Assembly (NCBI GenBank): GCA_964584755.1
Contig: CAZPAV010000004.1
Location: 1-64,000 of the forward strand
DNA from: CAZPAV01 sp964584755
GTDB lineage: Bacteria; Actinomycetota; Acidimicrobiia; Spongiisociales; UBA5794
DNA length: 64,000 nt
Direction of reading: 5' to 3'
Under the pieces are notes generated by a model that did not search any database, was not told where the DNA came from, and saw only the letters and a list, made by a program, of their open reading frames with translations. Shown here piece after piece: positions 32,292-40,771 of the stretch; within the stretch, counting starts at the first letter, position 1, and each line of letters starts with the position of its first letter. The position numbers and the translations under genes are program-made.

Positions 32292-32647
32292 TGCCCGGGT
32301 GTCTCCCTCATCTCGACCACGACAGCGATGATCCACCACGGCCGTGCCGGCTGTCGGCTCCAGCGAAGCATGGCCTCGTGAAGTCTCCGCATTCGATGGT
32401 CGCGGACGCCCGCCGATGATGTGTCCCCTCCGCCCTTCCTCCGACATCGCCAGCCTGTGCCGGTTGCTTCGTCGTCGTCGAGCCGGCGGCGCCTACCCAT
32501 GCCGGAGCCATCCAGGGGGTCGAGCAGCCACCCCCCGTTCGGACTCTCTCGCGGGGGCGGTAGCCGGCCACCACGGCCCGCCGTCACCCACAGAGGGACC
32601 AGGCAGCGAGTGCCGAGGGCCTCGCATCCGTGTCAGAATCGCCGCCG
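32292..32647. other. Gene-free accessory stretch
   Basis: About 350 nt between the GNAT gene and the nucleotidyltransferase remnant. Open frames exist on both strands but none has a recognisable domain or a good start; it may be decayed coding DNA. Confidence 0.45.
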
Positions 32648-32976
32648 ATGGAAGCGATCGGTGACTCTCGAAGGCCCGTGTCGAACATGTCGGTGGGAGA
32701 CGTCGGCTGGTTCCTCGACGTCGTGGACCGTCTCGGTATCGAGGTGTGGCTCGACGGTGGTTGGGGGGTCGGCGCGGTCTTGGGGAAGCAGACAGGTCGA
32801 CACGGCGCTCTCGACATCGTGGTCGAGGACAGGAACCTCGTGGCGCTTCGCGAGGCGCTTGCTGCCGCCGGCTTCACGGGCTCCCGACCCGACGATCGAA
32901 CGGACTGGAACTTCGTCGTTGCCGATCCGGAGGGCCGTCGCATGACGTCCATGTCATCGTGATCGACGAGCTCTGA
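32648..32976 (+). pseudogene. Aminoglycoside nucleotidyltransferase-like remnant, frameshifted
   Basis: Residues DVVDRLGIEVWLDGGWGVGAVLGKQTGR match the N-terminal NTase domain of ANT(2'')/LinB-like enzymes, whose signature is WLDGGWGxDALLGxQTR-H-x-D-x-D. Here the first catalytic Asp is lost (HGALDIVV). The frame stops at 32962, while the -1 frame carries the expected DVHVIVIDEL end, so one base is missing near 32940-32945. Even after repair it stops at 32976, short of the usual about 170 residues. It is almost surely non-functional. Confidence 0.65.
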
Positions 32977-33103
32977 CAGGGACTCGTTCGGCGCCGTCCC
33001 AGGCCACTGTCGTAGGTGGTACGGATCGGCACGGATGCGCCGTCTCCCGCGATCGGCAGCTTCGCAGCATGGGCCCGTGCGAGACTCCGATCACCGATCT
33101 TGG

Positions 33104-34063
33104 CTAGACGGCGATCACGACATTGCCGATCTTCCGGCCCGTCTCGACGTAGCGGTATGCCTCGACGATCCGGTCCAGGGGGTAGCGCCGGTCGACCACC
33201 GGCTTGAACTCTCCCGATGCGATGAGCCCGGCGAGGTAGGCGCTCGCCTCGGGGTCACGACGAGGCAGGGGGAACATGACCCTCCGGCCGCCGAGTAGGG
33301 GTGTGATGAGCGCCAGGATCGGGCCGTGCCAGAAGAGCCCGACGTCCGACGAGATGTAGATCCCGCGGGGTCTCAGCAGCCGCCGGCAGCGACGGAAGGA
33401 GCTCTTGCCGACCGCGTCGAGAACCAGGTCGTACCGCTGCTCGTCCTGGGTGAAGTCCGTGGTCTCGTAGTCGACCACCCTGTCCGCTCCCAGGTCCTCG
33501 ACGAGGGTCAGGTGGGCGGTGCCACAGACCGCGGTCACCTTGGCGCCGAGGCTCTTGGCGATCTGGACCGCCGCCGAGCCGATCGCTCCGGTCGCCCCGT
33601 AGATGAGGACGTCGTGACCGCCACGGACTCCTGCGCTCCGCAGCATGCCCAGCGCGTAGTGGGAGCCCTCGGTGCTGGGCGCAGCCTCCGCGAAGGTCGA
33701 GTCGGTGGGGATGGGAACGACGAAGTGTTCGGCCTGGATGGTCATGTACTCGGCGTGCGCTCCGAAGGTGCCCTCGCAGTAGCCGCACACCCGGTCGCCC
33801 ACGCCGTGGGAGGTGACGTCCGTGCCGACCGCCACGACCTCTCCGGCGAACTCGGTTCCGAGGACGGCGACCTTCGGCCGGCGGAGGCCGCTGAAGAACC
33901 TGATGAGCCACGGGGTCCCTCCCCGGTAGCCGCAGTCCGTCCGATTGACGGTGGTGGCGCGAACCCGGATCAACAGCTCGCCCCTTCCCGGAGTCGGAGT
34001 GTCGACCTCCTCGAGTCGGACGACGTCCGGCGGACCGTACCTGGTGCGAACCGCTGCTCTCAT
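33104..34063 (-). CDS. Zinc-independent quinone oxidoreductase-like MDR protein
   Basis: A 319-residue medium-chain dehydrogenase/reductase. It has the GroES-like N-terminal domain (VRLEEVDTPTPGRGELLIRVRATTVNRTDCGYR) and a Rossmann domain with the nucleotide motif IYGATGAIGSAAVQIAKSLGA (about 146-166). The catalytic zinc ligands of alcohol dehydrogenases are absent, placing it with NADPH quinone oxidoreductases. The ATG at 34063 is chosen by homology; a TACGCT box lies 10 nt upstream on the minus strand. The in-frame extension further upstream is not conserved-looking. The substrate is unknown. Confidence 0.85.
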   Translation of the reverse strand: MRAAVRTRYGPPDVVRLEEVDTPTPGRGELLIRVRATTVNRTDCGYRGGTPWLIRFFSGLRRPKVAVLGTEFAGEVVAVGTDVTSHGVGDRVCGYCEGTFGAHAEYMTIQAEHFVVPIPTDSTFAEAAPSTEGSHYALGMLRSAGVRGGHDVLIYGATGAIGSAAVQIAKSLGAKVTAVCGTAHLTLVEDLGADRVVDYETTDFTQDEQRYDLVLDAVGKSSFRRCRRLLRPRGIYISSDVGLFWHGPILALITPLLGGRRVMFPLPRRDPEASAYLAGLIASGEFKPVVDRRYPLDRIVEAYRYVETGRKIGNVVIAV

Positions 34064-34391
34064 CAGGGGACGGAGCGTAGTGGGTGGGGCCTGCCGGGGG
34101 CGGTGTCTCCGCACCGGGCATCCTCGTCGAGGGTCGGTGGTCGCGAGGTCCCGTCCGGACGGGGGAGGTCGTCGCCACGTTCCCCCTCCAGCCGGGCTGC
34201 ACGTCGCGATGCCTCGTGCCACGGCGCGCCCCTCCCGGCGGTCACCGAGCCCGGGTCCCACGGCGAAGGCGACACCGACTGGTACCGTCGGCAGCGGACG
34301 GACTCGAACCAACGAGTCTCCGCGAGTCCGGACGGGTGCCGGCGATGCCGATTCGCGACCACACCGAAGAACCTCCGGAAGCGAGGTCGCC
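34064..34391. other. Gene-free region with a tRNA T-arm-like segment
   Basis: These 328 nt separate the accessory zone from the catabolic cluster. On the minus strand, GGTTCGAGTCC (plus 34300-34310) is an exact tRNA T-loop core, followed by CGCTGCC as a possible acceptor 3' strand. No matching 5' half exists, so at most a tRNA fragment is present. Nothing else is recognisable. Confidence 0.4.
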
Positions 34392-35894
34392 GTGAGGATC
34401 GCCGTCGCGTCGATCATGCAGGAGACGAACACGTTCGCTCCCCGAACCTGCCGCCTCGACGACTTCGTCGTCGCCTCCGGATCGGCCGCCGCGGACCGGG
34501 TGAGCGGAACGAACTCCGAGATGGCCGGTGCCCTCGAGGCGGTGGCTGCACAGGGCGCCACGGCGGTCCCGATCCTCTACGCCTGGGCCATGCCGAACGG
34601 GCCGGTGGAGCACGAGGCCTTCGTCCACCTCACCGACGAGCTCCTCGCCCGGCTCGCCGCCGGACCCGGATGGGACGCGGTCGTGCTGGGGCTGCACGGT
34701 GCCATGGCGACGACCGAGATCCCCGACGCCGACGGCGAGCTCCTCGCCGCGGTGCGGCGCCTCGCCGGCCCCGCGATGCCGATCGTCGTCTCTCTCGACC
34801 TCCACGCCAACGTGACCGCCCGCATGGTCGCCACGGCGAGCGCGATCGTCGCCTACCACACCGATCCCCACGTCGACATGGCGGCCACGGGCCGGCGCGC
34901 CGGAGATCTGGCCGTCGCCACCGTCGCCGGGCGCATCCGGCCGTTCACGGCGTTGGCGAAACGACCGCTGCTCATCCCGGCGGAGGCCATGAACACCACC
35001 AGCGGGCCGCTCGGGGAGGTGCGCCGGCTCGTCGACACCGAGGCGAGGACCGAGGTGGTCGACGTCTCGCTGCTCCCGGTGCAGCCGTGGCTCGACGTCC
35101 CCGAGCTCTCCTTCGGCGTCCTGGCGACCACCGACGGAACGCCGCGTCTCGCCGGGGAGCTGGCCGACTGGTACGCCGAGGAGGTGTGGCGGCGACGCCA
35201 CCGGTTCCGGGTCGATCGTCTCCTCGACCCGCCGGCGGCCGTCGCCGCGGCGAGGAGCACCTCCGTTCGTCCTTTCATCATCGCCGAGTCCGCCGACGCC
35301 CCGACGGCGGGTGCCGCCGGCGACAGCCCGGCGATGGTGCAGGCCCTCGCCGAGCGGGCCGGAGACCTCGTGTCGTACGTCCCCGTCGTGGACCCGGCCG
35401 CAGTTCGGGCCTGCCACGACTCCGGCGTCGGGGCCACGGTGGAGCTCATCGTCGGCGCGGGGATCGACGGTCGGTGGTTCGATCCGGTACCGATCCGCGG
35501 TCGGGTCCTGAGGGCCGGCGCCGGCACCTACCGCCTCACCGGCCGGGGCTACACCGGGATGGAGGTGTCCATGGGGAGGTTCGCCGTGGTCGCCTCCGGG
35601 GGGCTGCACCTCCTCCTCAGCGAACGACCGGCCTGGTCGGCCGATCCGGCGACGTTTCGCCATGCCGGTCTCGAGCCGTTCGAGGCGGACGTCCTCGTCG
35701 TGCGATCCTGCAGCGACTTCCGTCCCAACTACCCCGAGAGCGCCGCCGAGGCGGTGACGCTCGACGTTCCCGGACCGGCCACGCCGCGCCTGGAGGCCCT
35801 GCGGTTCGAGCGGGCGCCGCGGCCCCTGTGGCCGCTCGACCCGATCGGCGACGAGGGCCCGGGGCGCACCCCACGGGTCGAGCGCGACGGATGA
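34392..35894 (+). CDS. M81 family metallopeptidase (MlrC-like)
   Basis: A 500-residue protein of the M81/microcystinase C family, whose founding member hydrolyses the linear peptide product of microcystin. It begins RIAVASIMQETNTFAPRTC, as family members do, and has VVLGLHGAM, the DLHANVTARM metal-site motif and YHTDPHVDM in the N-terminal domain, and ESADAPTAGAAGDSP in the C-terminal domain. The GTG at 34392 is the only start near the conserved N-terminus. In the cluster it would cleave an amide or small peptide. It is the leftmost gene of the catabolic region and lies 310 nt before the GntR gene. Confidence 0.88.
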   Translation: MRIAVASIMQETNTFAPRTCRLDDFVVASGSAAADRVSGTNSEMAGALEAVAAQGATAVPILYAWAMPNGPVEHEAFVHLTDELLARLAAGPGWDAVVLGLHGAMATTEIPDADGELLAAVRRLAGPAMPIVVSLDLHANVTARMVATASAIVAYHTDPHVDMAATGRRAGDLAVATVAGRIRPFTALAKRPLLIPAEAMNTTSGPLGEVRRLVDTEARTEVVDVSLLPVQPWLDVPELSFGVLATTDGTPRLAGELADWYAEEVWRRRHRFRVDRLLDPPAAVAAARSTSVRPFIIAESADAPTAGAAGDSPAMVQALAERAGDLVSYVPVVDPAAVRACHDSGVGATVELIVGAGIDGRWFDPVPIRGRVLRAGAGTYRLTGRGYTGMEVSMGRFAVVASGGLHLLLSERPAWSADPATFRHAGLEPFEADVLVVRSCSDFRPNYPESAAEAVTLDVPGPATPRLEALRFERAPRPLWPLDPIGDEGPGRTPRVERDG

Positions 35895-36204
35895 TCCGAC
35901 GCACCGGTGGGACCCGTCCCGTCGGCGGAGGGCCCCGCTCCGAGTTCGGCCCGACGGCGGTGCCGGACGGCCCCGCCCATCTCCGCGACGGCGGATCCGC
36001 GCCGGCGCCCGTCGCCGTAGGGCCTGGGGATGCCGGACGCTGGCGCGCCGAGGACCGCCCCCGCCCTGCCGCGCCGGATCCTCCGAAGACGGAGGAAGCG
36101 GCGCACGACGGGTAATATCACATATCCCGCGGCGACGGACCGTCGAATCGGAGACTCAACCTGCGCGATCGCAGCGTCGCGGCCTGGCGAGATGGTGGAG
36201 TGAC
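35895..36204. other. Intergenic region with GntR operator site 1
   Basis: A 310-nt gap between the M81 gene and gntR. The first 210 nt are GC-rich without a supported gene; the last part contains the AT-rich site at 36111-36127 and the gntR leader. Confidence 0.6.
36111..36127. promoter_or_regulatory. AT-rich operator-like site 1 (gntR promoter)
   Basis: GGTAATATCACATATCC stands out in about 70% GC DNA. It contains TAATAT/TATCAC possible -10 boxes, about 80 nt before gntR. It is the most divergent of the six sites and would give autoregulation. Confidence 0.5.
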
Positions 36205-36888
36205 ATGGCGACCAACATCGATGGGGGAACCGGCCCGAGCCTCATGCAACGGGTCCTCACGCTGACCAGGGAGCGGATCCTGAGCGGCGAGTACCAGCCC
36301 GGCATGCCGCTGCGGATCCAGAAGCTCGCCGCGGAGTGCGGCGTCAGCCTCATCCCGGTCCGCGAGGCGCTGCGCATCCTCCAGGCGGAGCGCCTCGTCG
36401 TCGCCGTCCCGAACAAGGGAGCGAGGGTGGCGCCCCTGTCGCTGCAGGACATGCGCGACCTGTACGCCGCCCGCATCCTCATCGAAGCCGACGCGGTGCG
36501 CACGGCGCGTCCGTTCACACCGGAGGAGGCCGCCGAGGTGCAGGAGCTGCTCGACGAGCTCGTCGCCGCCGCCACCGGGGGCGACGAGCCGAAGGCGATG
36601 GAGCTCCACCGCCGTTTCCACTTCGCCATCTACGACCGCACCGAGTCGCGCTGGCTCCCCTACCTCATCGATCTCCTCTGGAAACATGCGGAGCGGTACC
36701 AGCGGCTCTCTCTACAGTTCCGCCACGACGCCGCCCACGACGAGCATCGGCGCGTCCTCAACGCCCTCCTCATGGGCGACGGCGAGCGCGCCGCGAAGCT
36801 GCTCGAGGCGCATCTGCGGGCCACGGCGCGTCTCCTCGAGGAGGCGTACGCCGACACGCTGCCGGAGGAGCACGCCGCCACGATGTGA
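36205..36888 (+). CDS. GntR-family (FCD subfamily) transcriptional regulator
   Basis: A 227-residue regulator. Residues about 12-75 form the winged helix (LMQRVLTLTRERILSGEYQPGMPLRIQKLAAECGVSLIPVREALRIL), and residues about 85-215 form the FCD effector-binding domain with the metal or ligand histidines in ELHRRFHFAIY and HDEHRRVLNALL. FCD regulators usually repress catabolic operons and are released by a pathway intermediate such as a carboxylate. It is the only DNA-binding protein in the 30-kb cluster, and six similar AT-rich sites lie at the cluster promoters, so it is the likely master regulator. Confidence 0.9.
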   Translation: MATNIDGGTGPSLMQRVLTLTRERILSGEYQPGMPLRIQKLAAECGVSLIPVREALRILQAERLVVAVPNKGARVAPLSLQDMRDLYAARILIEADAVRTARPFTPEEAAEVQELLDELVAAATGGDEPKAMELHRRFHFAIYDRTESRWLPYLIDLLWKHAERYQRLSLQFRHDAAHDEHRRVLNALLMGDGERAAKLLEAHLRATARLLEEAYADTLPEEHAATM

Positions 36889-36898
36889 GGCGCGGCGT

Positions 36899-37717
36899 TC
36901 AGGAGGCCAGGAAGTCGAGGATCACCTCGAGCGACTCGTCCGCCTGCTCGACGTAGTGACCGTGTCCGCTCCCGGGGAAGACCTCGAGTCGTGAGTTCGC
37001 CAGGTGCTCGGCGACGTAGCGGGCACCGGCGCCGTCGGGGCCCATGTCGAGCGGGGTGAGGACGTCCTCGGAGCCCACCATCACCAAGGTGGGGACCCGG
37101 ATGTCGGAGAGGCGGTCGGTGACGTCGCTGTCGATCATCGCCTGGCAGGCATCCACGAAGACCTCCAGGGAGGCGTTGCGCGCCGTGACGTCCCGCATCG
37201 CCTCCACCACGTCGTCGAGCCCGGTCCGGTCGAGGTACTCCCGCGAGAAGGCCTTCGTCGCCAACTCCTCGGCGAGCTCACGCGAGGCGATGCCGTAGGC
37301 CCGGGCGATGTGCTGCCACACCCGGAAGTGGAGGGTGGCCATCCGGTCGCACCTGGCGACGGCTCCGGCGCCGAGGAGGAGCTTCTCCACCTTCTCCGGG
37401 TACATGGCGGCGAAGGTGATGGCGATGAAGCTCCCCATGGACCCGCCGTGGATGTGGGCCCGCCCGACCTCGAGCTCCTCCATCAGCGCGGCCAGGTCGT
37501 CACACCAGTCGGCGAGCGTGTACCGCTGTCGCGGCCGGTCGGAGAGGCCGTAGCCGCGGTGGTCGTAGTCGAGGACCCGGTAGTGACGGGCGAGCACCGG
37601 GGTGACGGTGGCGTAGCCCTCGTGCGCGCTCACGGCTCCGCCGATCTGGACCACCGTCTCGCCCGACCCCGTGAACCGGTACCAGAGCCGGGTCCCGTCG
37701 ATCTTCACGGTCGGCAT
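36899..37717 (-). CDS. Alpha/beta hydrolase
   Basis: A 272-residue alpha/beta hydrolase with the nucleophile elbow GGSMGS (S93), the oxyanion region VQIGGAVSAHEGY, an acid residue in VGSEDVLTPLD and the catalytic His in GSGHGHYVEQ. The ATG at 37717 follows a GAGGAAGGGGAC ribosome binding site; the very long in-frame extension upstream is a shadow of genes on the other strand. It lies 50 nt downstream of the FAH-family gene and is probably cotranscribed with it from operator site 2. It probably splits an ester or a C-C bond of a ring-cleavage-like intermediate; the substrate is unknown. Confidence 0.85.
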   Translation of the reverse strand: MPTVKIDGTRLWYRFTGSGETVVQIGGAVSAHEGYATVTPVLARHYRVLDYDHRGYGLSDRPRQRYTLADWCDDLAALMEELEVGRAHIHGGSMGSFIAITFAAMYPEKVEKLLLGAGAVARCDRMATLHFRVWQHIARAYGIASRELAEELATKAFSREYLDRTGLDDVVEAMRDVTARNASLEVFVDACQAMIDSDVTDRLSDIRVPTLVMVGSEDVLTPLDMGPDGAGARYVAEHLANSRLEVFPGSGHGHYVEQADESLEVILDFLAS

Positions 37718-37767
37718 GTCGTCCCCTTCCTCGAGGAGGCGGACGGGGATCTCCCCGCCGGCGCGGG

Positions 37768-38598
37768 TCAGGACCCGTCCACCACCGGGTTCGTGAGCGT
37801 CCCGATCCCCTCGATCTCGATCGTCACCTCGTCTCCGGGTCGCAGGTACTCGGCGGGGGAGCGGGCGAACCCCACACCCGGCGGCGTGCCGCTGGAGATG
37901 ACCGCCCCGGTACGGAGCGTGATGGCGGTGCTCATGAAACTCACCAGGTGGGGCACGTCGAAGATGAGCTCCTCGGTGTTGGAGGCCTGCTTGAGCTCGC
38001 CGCCGACCCACAGCCGCACGTCGAGCGACTCCGCCAGACCCAGCTCGTCCACCGTGGTGATCCACGGGCCCATGGGTTTGAACGTGTCGAACGACTTGGC
38101 CCGCGTCCACTGGCTCTCGGACATCTGCACGTCCCGCGCCGAGACGTCGTTGATGATCACGTAGCCGGCCACGTGGTCCATCGCCTCGCTCGGCGGGATG
38201 CCGCGACCTCCCCTCCCGATCACGATCCCGAGCTCGGCCTCCCAGTCCACCTGGCGCGTCACCGCCGGCAGCTCGATGGGTGCTCCCGGCCCGGTGATGG
38301 CGCTGGGGAGGAAGGCGAAGATGAGGGGAGAGCTGGGCAACGCCTGCCCGGATTCCTCGGCGTGGTCGCGGTAGTTGAGGCCGACGCCGACGAACTGTGG
38401 TGGATCCGGGATCGGTGCCAGGAGGGTGATCTCCTCGAGGGGAACCGGTCGCGCCGACGCCCTCGCCTCCCGGAGGTCGGCAGGCGACGCCGTGAGCAGG
38501 GTGTCGAGATCCGGGGCGGGGGTGGGCACCCACGCCCGCTCGTCGTCGATGAACCCCCACGAGATCCGCCCCTCGTGCGCGAAGCGTCCGACCCGCAT
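37768..38598 (-). CDS. Fumarylacetoacetate hydrolase family protein
   Basis: A 276-residue FAH-superfamily enzyme (hydratase, decarboxylase or acylpyruvate hydrolase). Family features are FVGVGLNYRDHAEESG with the catalytic His, the metal-binding acids in DWEAELGIVIG, GYVIINDVSARDVQ, KSFDTFKPMGPWI and the C-terminal ISSGTPPGVGFARSPAEYLRPGDEVTIEIEGIG, all in order. It starts about 34 nt after a TACAAT -10 box inside operator site 2 and is first in its operon. It would process a 2-oxo-acid type product of the pathway. Confidence 0.92.
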   Translation of the reverse strand: MRVGRFAHEGRISWGFIDDERAWVPTPAPDLDTLLTASPADLREARASARPVPLEEITLLAPIPDPPQFVGVGLNYRDHAEESGQALPSSPLIFAFLPSAITGPGAPIELPAVTRQVDWEAELGIVIGRGGRGIPPSEAMDHVAGYVIINDVSARDVQMSESQWTRAKSFDTFKPMGPWITTVDELGLAESLDVRLWVGGELKQASNTEELIFDVPHLVSFMSTAITLRTGAVISSGTPPGVGFARSPAEYLRPGDEVTIEIEGIGTLTNPVVDGS

Positions 38599-38631
38599 CC
38601 CGATCCTTTCGCGCCAGCCTGCGCCCGGTCA

Positions 38632-38649
38632 GATTGTATATTATCAAAG
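38632..38649. promoter_or_regulatory. AT-rich operator-like site 2 (divergent FAH / RidA promoter)
   Basis: GATTGTATATTATCAAAG lies between the divergent FAH and RidA operons. It shares the 10-mer GTATATTATC with the reverse complement of site 4. A TACAAT box for the FAH side overlaps it on the minus strand. Confidence 0.7.
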
Positions 38650-38788
38650 ACGGGTCCGCGGGTCCCGACGAGGACACGTCCCGCGCCGCCGCTCCCGGTG
38701 TGCCTCGGGAGGGCGACGAAGCTCGTCGTGGGGGACGGGGCCGCCGCGGTGACCGGCGAGGCCACGGACGCGCCGAGAGGAGACGGGT

Positions 38789-39181
38789 ATGACCCACGAG
38801 GCGATCGACGTCCCGGCACTGGGACCACCACCCGAGCCGTACTCCTACGCCGTCCGCGCCGGGAACACCCTGTACCTCGCCGGCCAGGTCGCCCTCGACG
38901 ACGCGGGGAGGATCGTCGGGGAGACGACCAGAGAGCAGGCGCGTAAGGTGTGGGAGAACATCGGGGCGGTCCTGGAGGCGGCGGGAGCCTCCCTCGCGGA
39001 CGTCGTCAAGGTGACGTACTACCTGGCGGACATCCGGGAGATCGCCGACGAGATCGAGGTGCGGCGGGAGGTCTTCGCCGGTCGCGTGCTCCCCGCGGTG
39101 ACGGCCGTGCAGGCCGCGGCGTTGGGTCTCCCCGGGTTGAGGATGGAGGTCGACGTCGTCGCGGTGGTGCCGGATGCGTGA
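38789..39181 (+). CDS. RidA-family protein lacking the catalytic arginine
   Basis: A 130-residue YjgF/RidA-fold protein (YAVRAGNTLYLAGQVALD, VKVTYYLADI). In true RidA an Arg in PARSxV hydrolyses reactive enamines; here the segment reads LPAVTAV, so that Arg is replaced by Val and the protein belongs to a divergent Rid subgroup. These often act in catabolic operons as specialised amide or imine hydrolases. It is first in an operon with the small AtzG-like protein, the amidase and a zinc dehydrogenase, and follows a TGGGGAC-rich leader from operator site 2. Confidence 0.88.
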   Translation: MTHEAIDVPALGPPPEPYSYAVRAGNTLYLAGQVALDDAGRIVGETTREQARKVWENIGAVLEAAGASLADVVKVTYYLADIREIADEIEVRREVFAGRVLPAVTAVQAAALGLPGLRMEVDVVAVVPDA

Positions 39182-39368
39182 GTACACCCCGGAGGAGGTG
39201 GCGGCGTTGCTGGAGCGGGCCGGGCTCGCCGCCGCGGCGCTCGACCCGGAGGCGACCGCCGCCGACCTCACCGAACGGACCGAGCTCAACGACGGGCTGG
39301 AGCCCCTCCTCGACGCACCCGGCGTCGAGGAGGACTTCACGGCCTTCGATCCGCGGTGGCCGGCATGA
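39174..39368 (+). CDS. AtzG/GatC-like small partner of the amidase
   Basis: A 64-residue acidic helical protein (EYTPEEVAALLERAGLAAAALDPE) ending in FDPRWPA. Its size, two-helix pattern and DPRWP tail recall AtzG and GatC, small subunits that stabilise amidase-signature enzymes such as AtzE. It overlaps ridA by 8 nt and the amidase start by 4 nt, so the amidase and this protein are translationally coupled and probably form a complex. Assignment is by context and pattern, not certain homology. Confidence 0.7.
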   Translation: MREYTPEEVAALLERAGLAAAALDPEATAADLTERTELNDGLEPLLDAPGVEEDFTAFDPRWPA

Positions 39369-40771
39369 CCGCCTCCCGGATCCGTGAGCTGTCCCTCCGG
39401 CTCCGCGACGGGACCGTCACCGCCCGGGACCTCGCCGCCGCCGCCGTCACCGCGGCCACGACCGGCAACGACGCGATCGGGGCCTTCGTCATGGTGGAGG
39501 AGGCGACCGTCGCCGCCGCGGCCCGACGGGCCGACGAGGAGCTGGCGGCGGGCCTCGATCGCGGGCCTCTGCACGGCGTCCCCGTGGCGGTCAAGGACAT
39601 CATCGACGTGGCCGGATGGCCGACCCGGTGCGGATCCCCCACGTACCCGAACACCCCGGTGGCCGGCGACGCCGCCGTGGTGCGCCGGCTCCGCGACGCC
39701 GGCGCGGTGATCATCGGGAAGACCACGGCCCACGAGCTGGCCTGTGGCGTCTCCAGCCCGCCGGCGAGGAACCCGTGGAACGTCGAGCGGGTTCCCGGCG
39801 GATCCTCCGGCGGGTCCGGGGCCGCCGTCGCCGCCGGCGTCGTACCGATGGCCCTCGGGAGCGACACCGGGGGGTCGATCCGCATCCCGGCGGCGGTCTG
39901 CGGCGTGGTCGGGATCAAGCCCACCTTCGGCAGGGTGTCGCGGGCCGGCGTCGAGCCGCTGTCGTGGTCGCTCGATCACCTGGGACCGCTCGCGGCGACG
40001 GTCGAGGACTGCGCCATCACCCTCGGCGTGCTGGCGGGAAGGGACCCCGCCGATCCGGCGACGCTCGATGAGCCGGTGCCCGAGTACACGTCGCACCTGG
40101 GACGCGGGGTCGACGGCCTCCGCGTCGGCGTGCTGCGCGGCGAGCCCTTCGCACCGATGCAGCCCGGCGTGTCGGCGGCGTTCGGCGCGGCCGTCGCCTG
40201 CCTCGAGGAGCTGGGAGCGACCCCGGTCGAGGTGACCGTGGCCGAGCTCGGGTACGCGATCGCCGCCGAGTTCGCCGTCATCGCCCCCGAGGCGGGCCAC
40301 TACCACCGACGAAGGCTCCGTGACCACGCCGCGTCGATCGACCCCGCGATTCGGGCACTGCTCGTCTCGGGCCTCCTCCTGCCCGCCGCCCAGTACGTGC
40401 GCGGCCTCCAGGCCCGGAAGGCGATCGCCGCCGCGCTCCGCCGGTCCTTCGTCGAGCACGCCCTCGACGTCATGGTGACGCCGACACTGCCGGCGACGGC
40501 GGCGGGTGTGGAGCAGGAGGAGCTCGCCTACGAGGACCGCGTCGAGCCGGTGACCATCTCCTACGTGCGGACGACCGCGCCCTTCAACCTGGCGGGTCTC
40601 CCCGCCCTGTCGGTGCCGTGCGGATTCGACGGCGCCGGCCTGCCGGTGGGTCTCCAGGTGGTCGGCCGTCCCCTCGAGGAGCACGTCGTCTTCCAGGTGG
40701 CCGGCGCGTACGAGGAGGCGACACCATGGCACGAGATGCGTCCACCGCTCCACGTGGAGGCGAGCCCGTGA
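39365..40771 (+). CDS. Amidase-signature family amidohydrolase
   Basis: A 468-residue serine amidase with the Ser-cisSer-Lys triad: K77 (VAVKDI), S147 (PGGSSGGSGAA) and S171 (GSDTGGSIRIPA). The protein is soluble and has normal length for GatA/AtzE-like enzymes. It overlaps the small AtzG-like gene, indicating a two-subunit amidase. It would hydrolyse a carboxamide, possibly a urea or carbamate derivative, taken up by the cluster. The ATG at 39365 is preferred to GTG 39356 because of the ATGA coupling. Confidence 0.93.
   Translation: MTASRIRELSLRLRDGTVTARDLAAAAVTAATTGNDAIGAFVMVEEATVAAAARRADEELAAGLDRGPLHGVPVAVKDIIDVAGWPTRCGSPTYPNTPVAGDAAVVRRLRDAGAVIIGKTTAHELACGVSSPPARNPWNVERVPGGSSGGSGAAVAAGVVPMALGSDTGGSIRIPAAVCGVVGIKPTFGRVSRAGVEPLSWSLDHLGPLAATVEDCAITLGVLAGRDPADPATLDEPVPEYTSHLGRGVDGLRVGVLRGEPFAPMQPGVSAAFGAAVACLEELGATPVEVTVAELGYAIAAEFAVIAPEAGHYHRRRLRDHAASIDPAIRALLVSGLLLPAAQYVRGLQARKAIAAALRRSFVEHALDVMVTPTLPATAAGVEQEELAYEDRVEPVTISYVRTTAPFNLAGLPALSVPCGFDGAGLPVGLQVVGRPLEEHVVFQVAGAYEEATPWHEMRPPLHVEASP

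Noticed and set aside
36899..40753. Minus-strand open frame of 1284 codons
   Set aside because: Only the last 272 codons (the hydrolase ending at 36899) are protein-like; the rest is antisense to RidA, amidase and FAH coding regions.
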